64,000 nucleotides of DNA from Hemicentrotus pulcherrimus. Taxonomy: Eukaryota > Echinodermata > Echinoidea > Camarodonta > Strongylocentrotidae. Shown here one piece after another: positions 23,946 to 35,898 of the stretch. The notes beneath the pieces were generated by a model. It was not told the DNA's origin and searched no databases. It was given only the letters and a program-made list of their open reading frames with translations. The first letter of the stretch is position 1. Every line of letters starts with the position of its first letter. Position numbers and translations under genes: made by a program. The DNA is taken from positions 176,751 through 240,750 of the forward strand of contig BEXV01000157.1 in NCBI GenBank assembly GCA_003118195.1, read 5' to 3'.

Positions 23946-24596
23946 CAAAGTTCACTTTGGTTTTGGGGTAAGCACAGTAGAATTGGGTATCGACACGAAG
24001 TAACTTTGAAGAAAAGACATCGCAGACAAAACGGGACTAGAATGCTCTTTGTTCCCTATTTACATTCTACGACTAAATACCAGCTTTTTACCAATGTTGC
24101 ATACAGTTAGACAAGAGAATAAAGAACGTCAAAGAACTAATATGGAAATGAAAAAAGGGCATACAACAAAAGAAAGAATGTTATATTATTATCCCTTGGG
24201 TAGTAAAAGAAGGCAAGTAGGACCCAGACTGGTCTGGTATACCAAATATACCAGTTAATTTCATTTAAATGGACTGCAAATTTAGCAAACAAAACTAAAG
24301 ATCATCGTAACACTTCGGGTGAAAATATGACACATAGGATGTAAAAGAAACGAAAGGGTATTTAGGCATAATCATAGGCTCCTTGTACGCATGTTCTATG
24401 AACACAAGCGCACACCCACATTCCCAATCACGCACACATGGGTGGATCCTTAGGCGCGGTCATTTGGCGGTATCTCAACTCTTGAGTCGATTAAAAATCG
24501 AATGTGGTCTGGTCGTCTGCGTCAGGCAGCTTGAACACCAATACGGTCAATGACATTTGAACCAGTTCCACTTTTGACATCGACCTTTTCAACAAA

Positions 24597-24624
24597 ATGA
24601 CGGCTGGTCACTTCAACGAATCAG
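24597..24624 (+). CDS. candidate first coding exon
   Basis: An ATG in good context (TTCAACAAAATGACG) is followed by nine codons, MTAGHFNES, and a CAG|GTATGT donor, leaving in phase 1. In-frame TGA lies about 30 nt upstream, so this would be the true start. About 150 bp upstream is GC-richer than the surroundings and could be a 5' UTR or promoter. No following exon with a phase-1 start was identified in the next kilobases. The size is too short for homology recognition. Confidence 0.3.
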
Positions 24625-25502
24625 GTATGTAATTTTTAATTGATTCCCCCCCCCCTTGTATTTTGCCTACGTTAATATCTATGGTAGATAAACAAATAAC
24701 GTAACGAATTTTCTCATTGTAAAGTTGATGCCTTTATTTCACTTGTGCGTGGATATTAAGAACGTTTACATGTAGACCCGAGTCCATTATGGAAAATGAC
24801 CGTTTGTGTCCTAGGCCTACATAATTTGTTTATAAGTAAATGGAAATCAATTAAAAGTGCATATTTCAGTATTAATTGTTTGGCTTCTAGTATTTGTTGC
24901 ATTTGATCAATTGTTGACGTTTTGATCTTAAACAAAACGAAATAATTGTCAGTACATCAATCATCGATATGTATTGACACATATATATATCCCACAAAAA
25001 AAATCAACAGTGTACAGTTTATTGAATACAAACTTTTCTTTCCACATATTTGGTAAAGGAAGCTTAAATGTATCTAACATTAACAATAATCATTGGAATA
25101 TCGTAATGCCTTTCCGTTTTCATTCCTAAAACGCCCTGCATTGTATCATGTATCTAAATAGTTAATGCTCAAATTCGATTTTATGTATCACATGTAAATT
25201 GCTTTTCTTATGATGTGATAGCATCCATTTTAGAATTTGATTTTGGTCGATTAAGTTGGTAGAACAATGAAAGTAAAAACATCTCCCTGTATCATGTACA
25301 TGTACTCTGAACTAATAAAACAAATATTAAAAAAAACACGATCTAAAAGTATCCAAACATCTTAAGACATTGAATACAATTGGAATTGAATTTGCTCGTG
25401 TAGAGTTTATTTGTTAAATTCTTTAGATATCCATAGTTAATTTCCACACAGTTGATGTAGAAACAGTTTAATGTAACTCTTTTTTTGTCAGAGTCAACTT
25501 AC

Positions 25503-25603
25503 CACCACTGTGAAGTTGTGCAATCACACACAAATACGTGAGTTTTCATGGTTTTGGAAGGATTTTTTATGTTCAGCTCGGCCACTACTGACGTGTTTCT
25601 CAT
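25503..25603 (-). CDS. candidate first coding exon on the minus strand
   Basis: On the minus strand ATG at 25603 opens 33 codons (MRNTSVVAELNIKNPSKTMK then THVFVCDCTTSQW) that end at a perfect GTAAGT donor in phase 2. A second in-frame ATG has an ACC context. The in-frame stop upstream (TAA) supports a start here. No partner exon was matched: the terminal exon at 23.5 kb begins in a different phase. The family is unknown. Confidence 0.3.
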
Positions 25604-25897
25604 GGAATCGATCTTAAAAACTGCAGCCTTTTACGAAAGCAGGCACTTTTGTGTTCCTTCAATGAAGTAGAAGAATGTTTATTGTAATATCCATATATAA
25701 ACTGTGTGACAAATGGACAACAAAACTTCCTCTGAGCGTCCTAAAATGTTAGCACCAATCTATTTATGAACCAAATTGAAAGAAATATAAAATTGATAGT
25801 TTGAAGGAAGGGATGGTTTTATTCAGAGTAGGAAACTTCATTGGCATATTGCATTCAATTTGATTTCATTGGATTATTGTTCGATCGTCAAACAAAG

Positions 25898-26122
25898 TCA
25901 TTGAATCAAATTCTTAAACGGTGTTATAAAAATGTAGAAGAGTTCTATGACACATTCAGATTTAATAACCCGTGTAACACTCTCAGTCTCTAGTCCAGGC
26001 AGCTCCTTCAAGAACTCTTTAAAGTACATTTCTAAATTATCCAAGCCTGATGACATTTTTTCAGTAATTGGATGAATGTTTAGTATATGATCCATCAAGA
26101 CCGCCTTCCCTGTCCATGACAT
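25898..26122 (-). CDS. small coding-like ORF, 74 aa, unrecognised
   Basis: The minus-strand ATG frame begins MSWTGKAVLMDHILNIHPIT and continues SSGLDNLEMYFKEFLKELPG, then ETESVTRVIKSE before a hydrophobic tail and TGA. The first 55 residues look like a helical, globular protein and the last 15 look less so. It could be a decayed exon or a gene fragment from a larger family. No splice sites fit well around it and no motif is recognised. Confidence 0.3.
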   Translation of the reverse strand: MSWTGKAVLMDHILNIHPITEKMSSGLDNLEMYFKEFLKELPGLETESVTRVIKSECVIELFYIFITPFKNLIQ

Positions 26123-27880
26123 TTTATTGTTAGTGATTTCATTTATATCATGTCATAATCGAGATTAATCTGTTTATATTTACCTTACATAAAGGTAGTA
26201 ACATATAACAGAAAATTAGTAAAGAATAAGAGTGAATGATAAAACAAAGCTGTAGTAAGAATGATAAAATTCAATGAGCAATTTCAAATCGATAACAATA
26301 TACTCTGATTATAATCAATGATCTGTAGATTTTAACAAATTATTATATTAAGAAATTTATGTAAATATTAATGAAATAAATAAATAAAGAAAGGCAAATT
26401 TATCTTTAACATCGCTGCTTAATATAGAGAGGACAGAATGTATTATTGGTATGGGCATTTCAAACTGAGTGGGGTAGGCTATTCAACTGAAGAGCACCAT
26501 CAACTGAGAAGGCACGTTTTCCACATTCTGTTTTAATTCTTGGAATAATAACACCCTAATTGTCAGCATTCCTTGTTGAGTATCTATAAGTATGGGCGGA
26601 CAGGGTGAACATATCATATAAATACGATGGGGCACTATTAATAATCATACATTAATTTACTTTTATTGAACTCCCATCTTTCGAAGGGTCTTCCCATGCA
26701 GGTGTGGGTCGTTGCTTTGAATATGTTACTGGTTATATCATATCATTCTTGTTGCAAAGGCAATATGATTTACCATATGACCGGGGAATGGCAACAAACT
26801 GTTAAGGCTGGAAAATGGGAAAGACATCCCTGAGAGAACGGTCCGTTTAAGGATCAAATTCTTAAATGTGATTCATTTCGGTATCACCATTATTGTTACC
26901 TCCATCCCGGAAGTTCGTTTGACCTTAAAGCTTGTAAGGAAACTGTCGGGCTTAATGAGACGGCACAATTAGAAACAATCTGTTCTGACATTTCCACTGC
27001 TATACTATCAACGTGAGAAAGAGAGAAAATATTTATCCAATGAGCATAATTCCGCTATGTATTCTTGAGGCACGTGTATTTGACTTGATAGGGTAGACGG
27101 ACGGGTGTTCATTTAGCCGAATAATGCATCCACATGGCGAAAAACAAGTTTCACGAGGACTGGAAGTTGCCAAAAGAAAATGCTTTCCTCCCTACAGTTT
27201 GCGGTTTATTTTAGAAAAAGAGACAGACTCAGCTGAAAAAGTACAAAACCAATATAGACATTAAATTCTGCAGGAACAATTAATGCTTTCGTCGTCAAAC
27301 ATTCACAATCATGAAGTGCGATAATATAATATAATATCAATGGAGGTAGAAGAAAAAAAGTAGAGGAAATAGTGCAATTACCCAGAAAATTTATGACTGT
27401 CTAATACGTCAGTTTGTATGTCTAATTTTCCAATTCATTCTTTTCTGCAAATTTCGCTTATTTTTTTTTTCTTTCTTCTTTCTTTTATATTTCTCTGACG
27501 AGTTGTGAGTGTCATTTCTACATGCTTGTACGCTGCAGTGACTTCGTCACCATATCAGATTCTAGTCATTTCCAATTATTTTGCCTCCTTATGATTGTAC
27601 ACGGAGAGCAAAACCACAGAGTATGGCAAGAAACGAAAGTAAAAGCCCCATTCTGAAGGCTCCCCTGCATTTTGGTATCAATAGGGCATTCAACTACCTT
27701 CAAGACGTGGCAGGCATGTTCTTTACAGTGTGCACTTTGTTCACCCTATGTTCCCAAAGTGCTACATTTCTTTTGATGAGCAAATGCACTTTTGTTTATG
27801 AATGGGCGATGCAAAAGCCGTTATATTTCAAAACCATTATCGTTTTGCTGTAATAGTCATTTACTGTGCTGCGTAGGTAT
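26123..27880. other. no gene recognised
   Basis: AT-rich sequence. The plus frame at 27581-27853 has no supporting context. Nothing else is seen. Confidence 0.45.
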
Positions 27881-27885
27881 ACATT

Positions 27886-28512
27886 GAGTGATTTCAAGTT
27901 GGGTGTTAGTGTTAGTGTTAAGAGCAGTCAAGAGCTCTTAAATCGAGCAAATATTTTGCTGATGAAATTAAGAGCCCGATACCGATATCAAAATCGATAG
28001 CTTAACACCAGCTGTGACGTCACCACATACTTGATTTCACGACGATGATTTAAAAATAGTACATCAAAACTAAAGATATCATGAAAAGTACAGAATCAAT
28101 TTACACCTATTTCTCTGGTCTTATAAAATAACTCATTTTACACAAAAGAATATAAAAAATGAATTACCTATTTCACATATTTTTATTTGATCGTGAGACA
28201 ATAAATTGGCGTCGATCGTGCGTTGACTGTGTGCGGGGACAACACTAACACCGAACTGGAAATCAACATTTGCTTAATCACTAGGGGCTAGTGTTAGTGA
28301 ATAAGACATTTGTACGTGAAATATTAACACCAGCCACAAAGGTCGGTTCAGCAAACGACAATTTTGCAAAAACGATAACACTAGCTACCGGAAGTTGAGT
28401 ATATTCAGAGGTCAAAGCCTTAACACCAGCTGATTTCCATTTCGGTGTTTGGGCTGGTGTTAGTGTTTATTAAACACTAACACCAGCCTTAAACACCCAA
28501 CTTGAAATCACT
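27886..28512. mobile_element. foldback-like inverted-repeat element with internal motif array
   Basis: The left end GAGTGATTTCAAGTTGGGTG (27886-27905) is matched exactly by the reverse complement at the right end (28493-28512). ATT directly flanks both ends, a possible 3-bp target duplication. The roughly 630-bp interior lacks a coding frame. It carries many copies, in both orientations, of a CTGGTGTTAGTG / CTAACACCAG motif (near 27903, 28004, 28244, 28287, 28332, 28377, 28421 and 28454). Near the right end an 18-bp perfect palindrome with a one-base centre spans 28452-28488. This suits a non-autonomous DNA element; the superfamily is not assigned. Confidence 0.7.
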
Positions 28513-29940
28513 CATTGGGATTAAGAAAACTGAGTAATGTTGGATAACGATTGAAAATTAAGGCATGAAAGCTGAAACGGTTTATATTAATGAAGAATAT
28601 GAATATATACGCGTGAACGTTAACAAGAAAGAAAAAAAGTAAACAGAGGGCATAGATTTTTAAGGTATATTTAATTGTGATGTAGTGGGAATTGATCATT
28701 CCTCCTTGAGTCGTCCATTGTGTGAGCGAAGGTCTGTGCGTATTGTGGGTGCGTGTGCATGGTTGTGTGTGTGCGGGGTAAGAGAGGGTTAGAAGTATAT
28801 TTCTGACTTTTATTATGAAAGAATGATTTTCTTCAAACAAGTATTTTAAAACCTTTTTTAGTTTCTGTCTTGTTAGTTTTGATTAACCGGAGGCACGTGC
28901 CCATTCCCTCCCTGCTTCTTTTAATAAAGTTACAGGTTTTCAAAGTATCATTGTATTGGCAGTTTCAAGTAGTAATAGGCAAAGAAACAATTTACAGTTC
29001 TAAGGGAAAAGTGTGCACCATGAAAGACATATCCGTCCTTGCAATAACTACATATCATTGTAAAGCTCTGTTGAACAAAACGATACAACACAATTTGTAG
29101 TCTGCTGCCAATCACTCTTACCCATTGTGATTATTTCATATAATTCTTTCAGGCAAACATAATTGACACGTCGAACGCAAAAGAAAAAGAATAAAGACTG
29201 GCCTGCGGTTAAATTGACGTTATTAACATCACTTATTTATAGAAATGAGATTTTCGTCTCGTTGTGTCTGTGTATTTTGGTTCAATTTAGTTGGTCTAAT
29301 AATTGAATTAGTGATTTTTAGCGATTCCAAATCCTTGTATATATAATTTTAAAGAATTAAACAAATGATGGATTAAAGCGAATTGAGATACTTGAGCTCA
29401 TATACGCATCAGAAAAATATCGATCAAGACTATTAGTCATTTACAATTTTCCTGACGTACCAGTAGACGTTCTTTTGATTTATCATCATTAATACATCAC
29501 CAGACACATGTCGAACCATGAATTAATACATATCAAGATGGATTCATGATCGGAGGATAAACGTTTGATTGAAATTCAGCGCGGAAAGTGAAAACTGAAG
29601 TCAAGGCGCCAATGGGCTAATCGAGAAACTTCAGCTCGGACGTCGTACGAAATAGCTTGACAGGAGGTCTAGGAAAGGCCACGTACTTGCGTCGCCAGGT
29701 TCCGTGGCGCTCCATCATCGTGACAACATGAGAAGGTAGGGGTTAAAAGGACATCGTGGAATTACAATGTCCGAGCCTGATGCAATCATGTTTCCATGGT
29801 GACGACTGTCCACCGACAAGGCCAAACTTCTTGAATTGTCCAACGACAAAGGGAGAGGAGGAGGTGCAGGAGTTTGGCACCCTTAAAAGAACTTTGGCCA
29901 AATCTTTTTTGAAGCATCAGGTTATAAATGATGGTGCGAC
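28513..29940. other. no gene recognised
   Basis: AT-rich to 29.5 kb, then a moderately GC-rich island at about 29570-29940 with an open plus frame that has no ATG of its own and no recognisable product. Possibly regulatory. Confidence 0.4.
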
Positions 29941-29944
29941 GTAG

Positions 29945-30060
29945 GAGGATGTGAGTTGATCTAGTTGGCGGGTAGCATGGCTTCCTTTTCACATGATGTA
30001 CGTTCGAATCCAATTTGCATCTTTTGGATGATGGGTTCAAAGTTTGGTCGAAGATGAGGT
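29945..30060 (+). mobile_element. SINE family B relic (tRNA-derived)
   Basis: A tRNA-like left part contains GTTCGAATCC (B-box-like, near 30002). It is followed by CATCTTTTGGATGATGGGTT and AAAGTTTGGTCG. The same order (B box, CNTTTGGATGGTGACGTT, AAGGTCGG) occurs near 34250 on the plus strand and near 41870 on the minus strand, defining a dispersed family. The copy is diverged and has no long tail. Confidence 0.6.
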
Positions 30061-30825
30061 CGTGGAAATAATGAAATCTGATTTATAAACTTTTACATAA
30101 GAGCACTAAACACAAACGTGTCAAAGACCCCCTTCCACTAGGACATACTTGATCCGCCAGCAAAGCAATGACAAGTTTGAAATGGACGTCTGCATACTTT
30201 GATTTTGTTTATCGTCTGGATAGTTTTCAGGATATGTCGAAATAAAGAAGTATTTCTCGTTTAAAGTGATAGATTGTCAAAATTAAATCAATGATATGAA
30301 AATAAACACGACAGGAAAAAGCATTTCGAGTATTTTGAAAGGGATAGGTTTCTTAAAATACAATGCTAACTTCATCAAGAGTTGATACTGTTTTCCTAAT
30401 ACAATAATTTGTATTATACGTATATTTTATTCCAGTTGTAGCCCCCCCCCCCCAACTATTAAAGTATGTACTTGTTTAAAAATTTTCTAAAAACGAAACT
30501 TATATTTCTAAATTGTTTTGCGGCTGTTTGGTCGGCTTTTTGAAGTCTACAGTCCCCAAAGGGTTAATGGGTTTCAAGGTATGATAACATTTAATTTTGG
30601 ACACGACTTTATTTCCTCCAGGCAGAGAGTGCAAGTAGAAAAGGGCGGATTGCAATAACCGATATTGTAAAAAGAAGATGTAGGGATGTACAAGTCCGGG
30701 TTGTATATAGTTTTCCTGATGTTAATTTTACGTGGATGGTACTTAATTTTGATGAAATGTTTTAGGAGGGTAAATTGAGAACTACTACCAATACAGTGCT
30801 CGAGCATTCAAAGGAATTAATTCCT
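30061..30825. other. no gene recognised
   Basis: AT-rich, with an 11-base poly-C run near 30443. A 77-codon minus frame at 30574-30807 has no supporting features. Confidence 0.4.
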
Positions 30826-30975
30826 GTCAGGTACCCATTTACCTAGCCTCGGTGGAGTGAAACAAATGTAGATACATTTCTTGACATAGGACATTAGTGC
30901 TACTACAGAGATACGAACCCCGTATCTTGTGGTTCATGTCCGATTGTTTTACCGTGCAGGGAGGTTGTTCGCATG
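30826..30975 (-). mobile_element. SINE family A fragment, 5' part (tRNA-derived)
   Basis: Read on the minus strand, a degenerate B box (GGTTCGTATCT) is followed by ACTAATGTCC, TTGTTTCACTCC and TAAATGGGTACC. That order matches the head and body of the fuller copy at 47555-47912. The GGTACCCATTTA block is shared by all three copies. This copy ends before the 3' tail. Confidence 0.6.
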
Positions 30976-30979
30976 ATTA

Positions 30980-31650
30980 TAATTAGTTGGAGGGTAGTTG
31001 TCGGCTGGTAGTTGACCGGATTTGTACCCTCACTCAGGGTAATTTTATTATTAATATTGTTTAAATCGGAGGGTACTAAACAAGGTCGTGGTTTCCGTGG
31101 TTGTTATAGGAGGGTAGGTGTCCGTCGGATGAATGTTCTAGGGGTAGTTGTCCTTGTATTAGTTTTAAAAAAAAATGATAATAGTTCTATAGGAGGCTAT
31201 ATATCTGTGTGATAGTTGTCTGAACACAGTGTCCGGGTGGTAGTTGTCCGAATAACGATTGTTATTAGAGACTCCATGTTCAAGGGGGTGGTAGTTGCCT
31301 TGATGATGATGATCACTGTACTGGGAGAATAATTGCAGGGGTAGTAGTTATCGGGACGATAATTGTACTAGGCTAATATATATATATATATATATATATA
31401 TGGGTGTAAGTTGTCCGGATAATCCCTCAGTGCACTTGGGATGTTGGATGGGGTTGCGGGATGGAGTTGCTGGATATGGATGCTTGATGGGTATGGTTGT
31501 GTTCAAGTTAGGATATCCCTGCCACAGTTACCAGATGGTGATTGGTCTAGGACATTATGTTGTCCAGATTTGGGGGGCTTATTTGTCCTGATGATTATCA
31601 TCCTAAAGAGAATAATCGTCTCTGGGTGGTAGGGGTGTAGTCAGCCAGCA
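30980..31650. repeat. degenerate minisatellite, GGTAGTTGTCC-type units
   Basis: Units related to GGGTGGTAGTTGTCCG recur near 30993, 31007, 31112, 31141, 31209, 31235, 31288, 31337, 31401 and 31622. Many are followed by GATGATNATTGTNCTNGG-like spacers. Unit length varies and a TA microsatellite (31376-31401) interrupts the array. No coding meaning is seen; the two overlapping 63-codon plus frames are by-products. Confidence 0.65.
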
Positions 31651-33660
31651 CGTGGTATTTGGTAAAACTAAAACTGCTAAATAATTATACAAAAGACAAA
31701 AACCCAGCTATCTTTAAGCATATATGGGAATCATCGATGGGAATATTTGTTTGCAGATCATTATTGACCAAGGAGGATGAAGAATTATTTGGCAGGATGA
31801 TACTTAGGAGGAGAAGATTTGTCTTTCTGTTTCGATAGCAAGTGGTGCTATGTTCTGCGTGGTAGATTGATGACACCTTCGCTTCTTATCCGATCTTTTA
31901 AAAACAAAGTGCTTACTTTCTTTCTGCGACACTTTCGAGTAAAATCGCTTTCGCAGAAAGATGATCCTTCTGTTAAATACGAATTTAAGATAGCCTCGCC
32001 ATTGTTCTTTGGCGATCGTTTCCTTCGCACGCGATGTAGAGGTAACGACTGTTGCCCATTATCGATTTAACCTCTCCAATCCTCGCTCTTGCATATGCAT
32101 TTCCATGCTTTCTGCAGACATGTTACAATGTTACCCCATCATTGGGGATGACAACGAATCGTTTGACTAGCTGTCTAAATTCTTGCCTCCGATTCTTCGT
32201 CCTACGAGTAGTTGAAATTCATTTGAGTAATGTAACTTTGTTTGCCCAAAGGCGCGCTTGAATCCGTACGAGGCAGCAAATACTACGTCTTCCCATCCCC
32301 ATGAAGTTGCCTTAAATATTCCCCTGGCGAGCCGACCGTATATCTTTTATTCATGAGGACAATAAACGAAATATTAATCTTTCCGACAAAGCCTTGTGAT
32401 AACTGTGCACGCGCCGCGAATGTCTTCCAAAATGGAGGCGGACATTCAACTGTGTCACGTGGTCATTTACGTTTCGACCTGTATTTCGCCACGGGAGTAG
32501 AGGTCACATTCTTTTACTGTTGATATATTTCAGATGATTCCAGATGAGGGGGGGGGGGTATAGATACGTATCGGTAATTAAATGGACCATTAGAAGCGTA
32601 TAAGTAAGTTACCCCTCATACTGTTAAATAGAGTAACTCAAGCCAAAAGGCTTTTGAGATGCAAAGTGGCTCTCTGACAACATCGTGATGTAACTATTAT
32701 TCTCGTTCCCATCCTTTTTTCATGGACAGTAATGACAAGGGTTAGTAACGATATGATTATGGTCTCGCTATCTTCATAGTATAACCCCGTGTATAACTTC
32801 TCAACAAGTCGATGGGTAGTCGTCTTGATATAGATTCATCAGTCATTTTCTTCTACATCAAATAGAGAAAAAAAAAAGATCTTCTAATTTTTCAGATTTT
32901 TCTTTGGAAATTCCCATGAATGAACCCTTGAAGATGGATGGTCACCAGACACTAGAATTTAAAAGAATCGTGGCGTGCCATATTTTTTGTTTATTGTCAC
33001 ATATTTGAATAACACAACAGAAAAAATATTAAAGCCTGTACAGCTGCAAGAACATTCAGATGTATTTTAAATCATCATTAGGAAATCGCAAAACTCGAAA
33101 CTCGGAATATTTCGTACTTTTTAAATTCATAGTAAAGTATGGTCTGCATTTATATTATGCACTTATCTGTGAAGTATCTTGAAATCATGAATAAAAGAAA
33201 AATCAGTGCGGTATTTCCGACAGATAAAAGCTTTTCTGACGGTTTGATCTTGGAAAAAGCAGGGATTATGATATTTTTAGGCATTATTTGAAATATCAAG
33301 GTATTCTTGAATTTAGCGAGGGCAATTGGAGGTAAAAATTGTTTCCCCAGTACACGATATTACTCTGACCATGTTACATTTGCAATAGCATTGGTCATGA
33401 CGATGACAGTGTAGGTACAGTTGCTTAAACACTGCAGTTAACCATTTACGGTATTCCGGAAACATTCGACAACATCATAACGTGCGACGCGAAATGGAAT
33501 GGCCATTGGATGCTTGGTTTTTGCATATTTAATTTTCAAACTGCATATAATTTATGCAACATCAGACAGTATGGCCAAGGCCAAAAATTGACATGTTAAA
33601 ACAAGAGTGACCATAAGTCACCAAGCTTTGGTTTGCTTTAAACAAAATTGGTTATCTGTA
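31651..33660. other. no gene recognised; GC-rich island
   Basis: A GC-richer zone at about 31860-32530 contains AAAATGGAGGCGG (near 32430) and GTCACGTGGTC (E-box near 32455), which could mark a promoter or enhancer. Frames there have no recognisable product. From 32.5 kb the sequence is AT-rich with no features seen. Confidence 0.35.
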
Positions 33661-33664
33661 CTCT

Positions 33665-34050
33665 TTAAAGGGATCGTTTAACAATGTTACATCTGAGATA
33701 CACGGCCCTACCTGCCATCAGTGTCTGTGACATGGTGTAATATTGAAGCCCTAAAAATATCGCGCTTCAAAATGATCAAGCAGTGCCTCAAAAAAAGTAA
33801 TAATCTTTGAGTGACCGGTTTTACCATACTCCTTTTTCCCAATAGACTGTAGTGTTATGAAAACCGTCAGGCGAACGGTTCTCAAAATTTGTAATTCCAA
33901 TCATAAATATCTTGATAATCATACAGGCGATCGGCTTATAAAAGTCATTGGGTTCCTGACTGACCTTAAGGTTTATAATTATCATTGCATCATGAGCTTA
34001 ATCCAGAATTTTGTTTGAGAATCTGAGACAAATTTACCGGATCCCTTTAA
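33665..34050 (+). mobile_element. TTAA-bounded inverted-repeat element, copy 1
   Basis: It starts TTAAAGGGATCG and ends GGATCCCTTTAA, so the termini are inverted and TTAA sits at both edges. The 386-bp interior is non-coding and is about 85-90 percent identical, by eye over the best part, to the reverse complement of 37512-37872. One shared block is CAGGCGATCGGCTT. TTAA edges are typical of piggyBac-type insertions, but the family is inferred, not proven. Confidence 0.75.
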
Positions 34051-34224
34051 GCAACGTCGTATATAGTTTTAGGTGGTATAATGATTGCCCATCATCCATG
34101 TCTTCCAAAATATTAATCTGTCCGATTTAGATTCAGTATCACACAGTTTCTTTGCGAGTAGTTCTTTCAAAACTCGCCGATATATGAGTTGGTCTTCGGT
34201 ATTATGTCTATGGTACAGCCAGGT

Positions 34225-34312
34225 CTGTGTCTTCGCCTACAAACATACTCAGTGGGCCCTGGTTCGAAATTGAGTCACGTCTTTTGGATGGTGACGTTAA
34301 AGGTCGGTCCCC
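34225..34312 (+). mobile_element. SINE family B relic
   Basis: GGTTCGAAATTGAG is followed by CACGTCTTTTGGATGGTGAC and GTTAAAGGTCGGTCCCCAG, the same body seen at 29945 and, reversed, at 41836. Only the B-box side and body are recognisable. Confidence 0.55.
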
Positions 34313-34800
34313 AGACGAAAAATAATTACATCTGATTGATGGACGTCTGTAAAATCCCAACTTTCAAACATACACACGCACATACGCACAATTTTATACG
34401 GTTTATCGTGTTGTAATATCGCAAAAACTGGGCATTCGGCATAGTCTTTGTCATATCGTGCAACTTGTAGCCTGCAACATGTGCAACTCTTTTGAAACAG
34501 TCTGTGTACTTTATAAAATGGTCGTACTTTTATATTTGAGGGATACTTTTAATTACATGGATTCGGATTATAAATTTCCTAGAATAATGTCGGATCTGTG
34601 GTAAGATTGTATATTCACATCTACCACTGATAGAACCGAGAACAATTTTTTCAAGTAATTGTTAATGCTGTATTGCTCCTAAGTTGTTTTGGCCATGTAT
34701 ATGGATACTATCCGCATGGCAATAGCCCTGGAGAAGCTACCCGAACAAATACCACCTAGGACAACTATTCCCCGACAATTAAACGCCCGCGAAAAACTAC

Positions 34801-34831
<31 letters not shown>

Positions 34832-35898
34832 TTCACTTTCTCAGCCTTTTGCCCATCTGTCCCTTTCTTTAAAAATGAATACTTCAAGAGTTAATGTATT
34901 TTGAGCCTATTTTCCTTTCTCGAGATGAAATAATTACTTAATTTACAAGTATTTCCCAAGTGAAAGTGTGTCATGTACACAAACAGTCGACAAGTTAGAG
35001 ATTATTGATTACGTGCAACGAGCTTAATCCTCGTAAATATCATGTAATTTCGCAAGTATATAATACCGATCGTTCGGTGATCAACCCGAACTAACAATGA
35101 GAGGTGTATATAGTGTCAGTTATAGGATACGGAGTATATGATAGTGTTCGAATACAGTCCCTTTTTCATAAAAAAATACAGGTCAAAGAAATTTAAAGGA
35201 GATTTTGATTTCAATGATTGAATTCGTTCTGTTTTAAAAGTTTGATAGAATTTTACATCAAGATACATCGAAAACAAACTATAGATTACATTAGAGTATA
35301 ACTGTTGTTGCATAGCTTGCAGTTGTCAATTTGAGAAATACAATGATTGCGTCTTTTCTAGTTCGCGCTCACAAGCGCCTTTGAGGATTCCCACTTGGGA
35401 TTTATAATCCAACTTCCTATCAAAATCATAAAGATTATATTCTTCGAAAAAATCGAAATAGCGGTTTTTTTATATGATTGATTTTCGATGATATTTGATT
35501 ATTTTTGAAAATGAATAATTCGGTTTGGATAGCAACTTTAAAGCAAGCAAGAAACCCAATCTTTACTGTGACACTCGAACACGATAGGAATTGAACAATA
35601 TATAGTATAACAGCAAGAAAGCTAACTATTTCCTGCAAGAGAGTTTGTGGGGGTTACAATTTTATTTCCTGATAATATAGTTTCCATAGGAATTTAAATG
35701 TCTTGAAATTATAGTAAAAGACAGGATGGAACATAGGAATGGATGAATTCTACAAAGTCATATTCATGAAACATCAAAAACGTTTTAGTCTAAATAGGAG
35801 GTTAGGACCGTTAGGTTCTGTTAAGGTTGACAAAATAGTTTTGGAGTCTTTCCATTCTGTTTTTTACGTTAGTGTGGAACAATATCGCAGAAAAAAAA
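34313..35898. other. no gene recognised; CT microsatellite
   Basis: A perfect CT run spans about 34804-34832. The rest is AT-rich with only chance frames. Confidence 0.5.

Noticed and set aside
23640..24110. 156-codon Ser/Leu/Phe-rich plus frame
   Set aside because: Most of it is CT microsatellite; the ends show no protein-like sequence or splice sites.
24234..24254. CTGGTATA / TATACCAG hairpin
   Set aside because: It is only eight base pairs and single, and such palindromes are expected in AT-rich DNA of this length.
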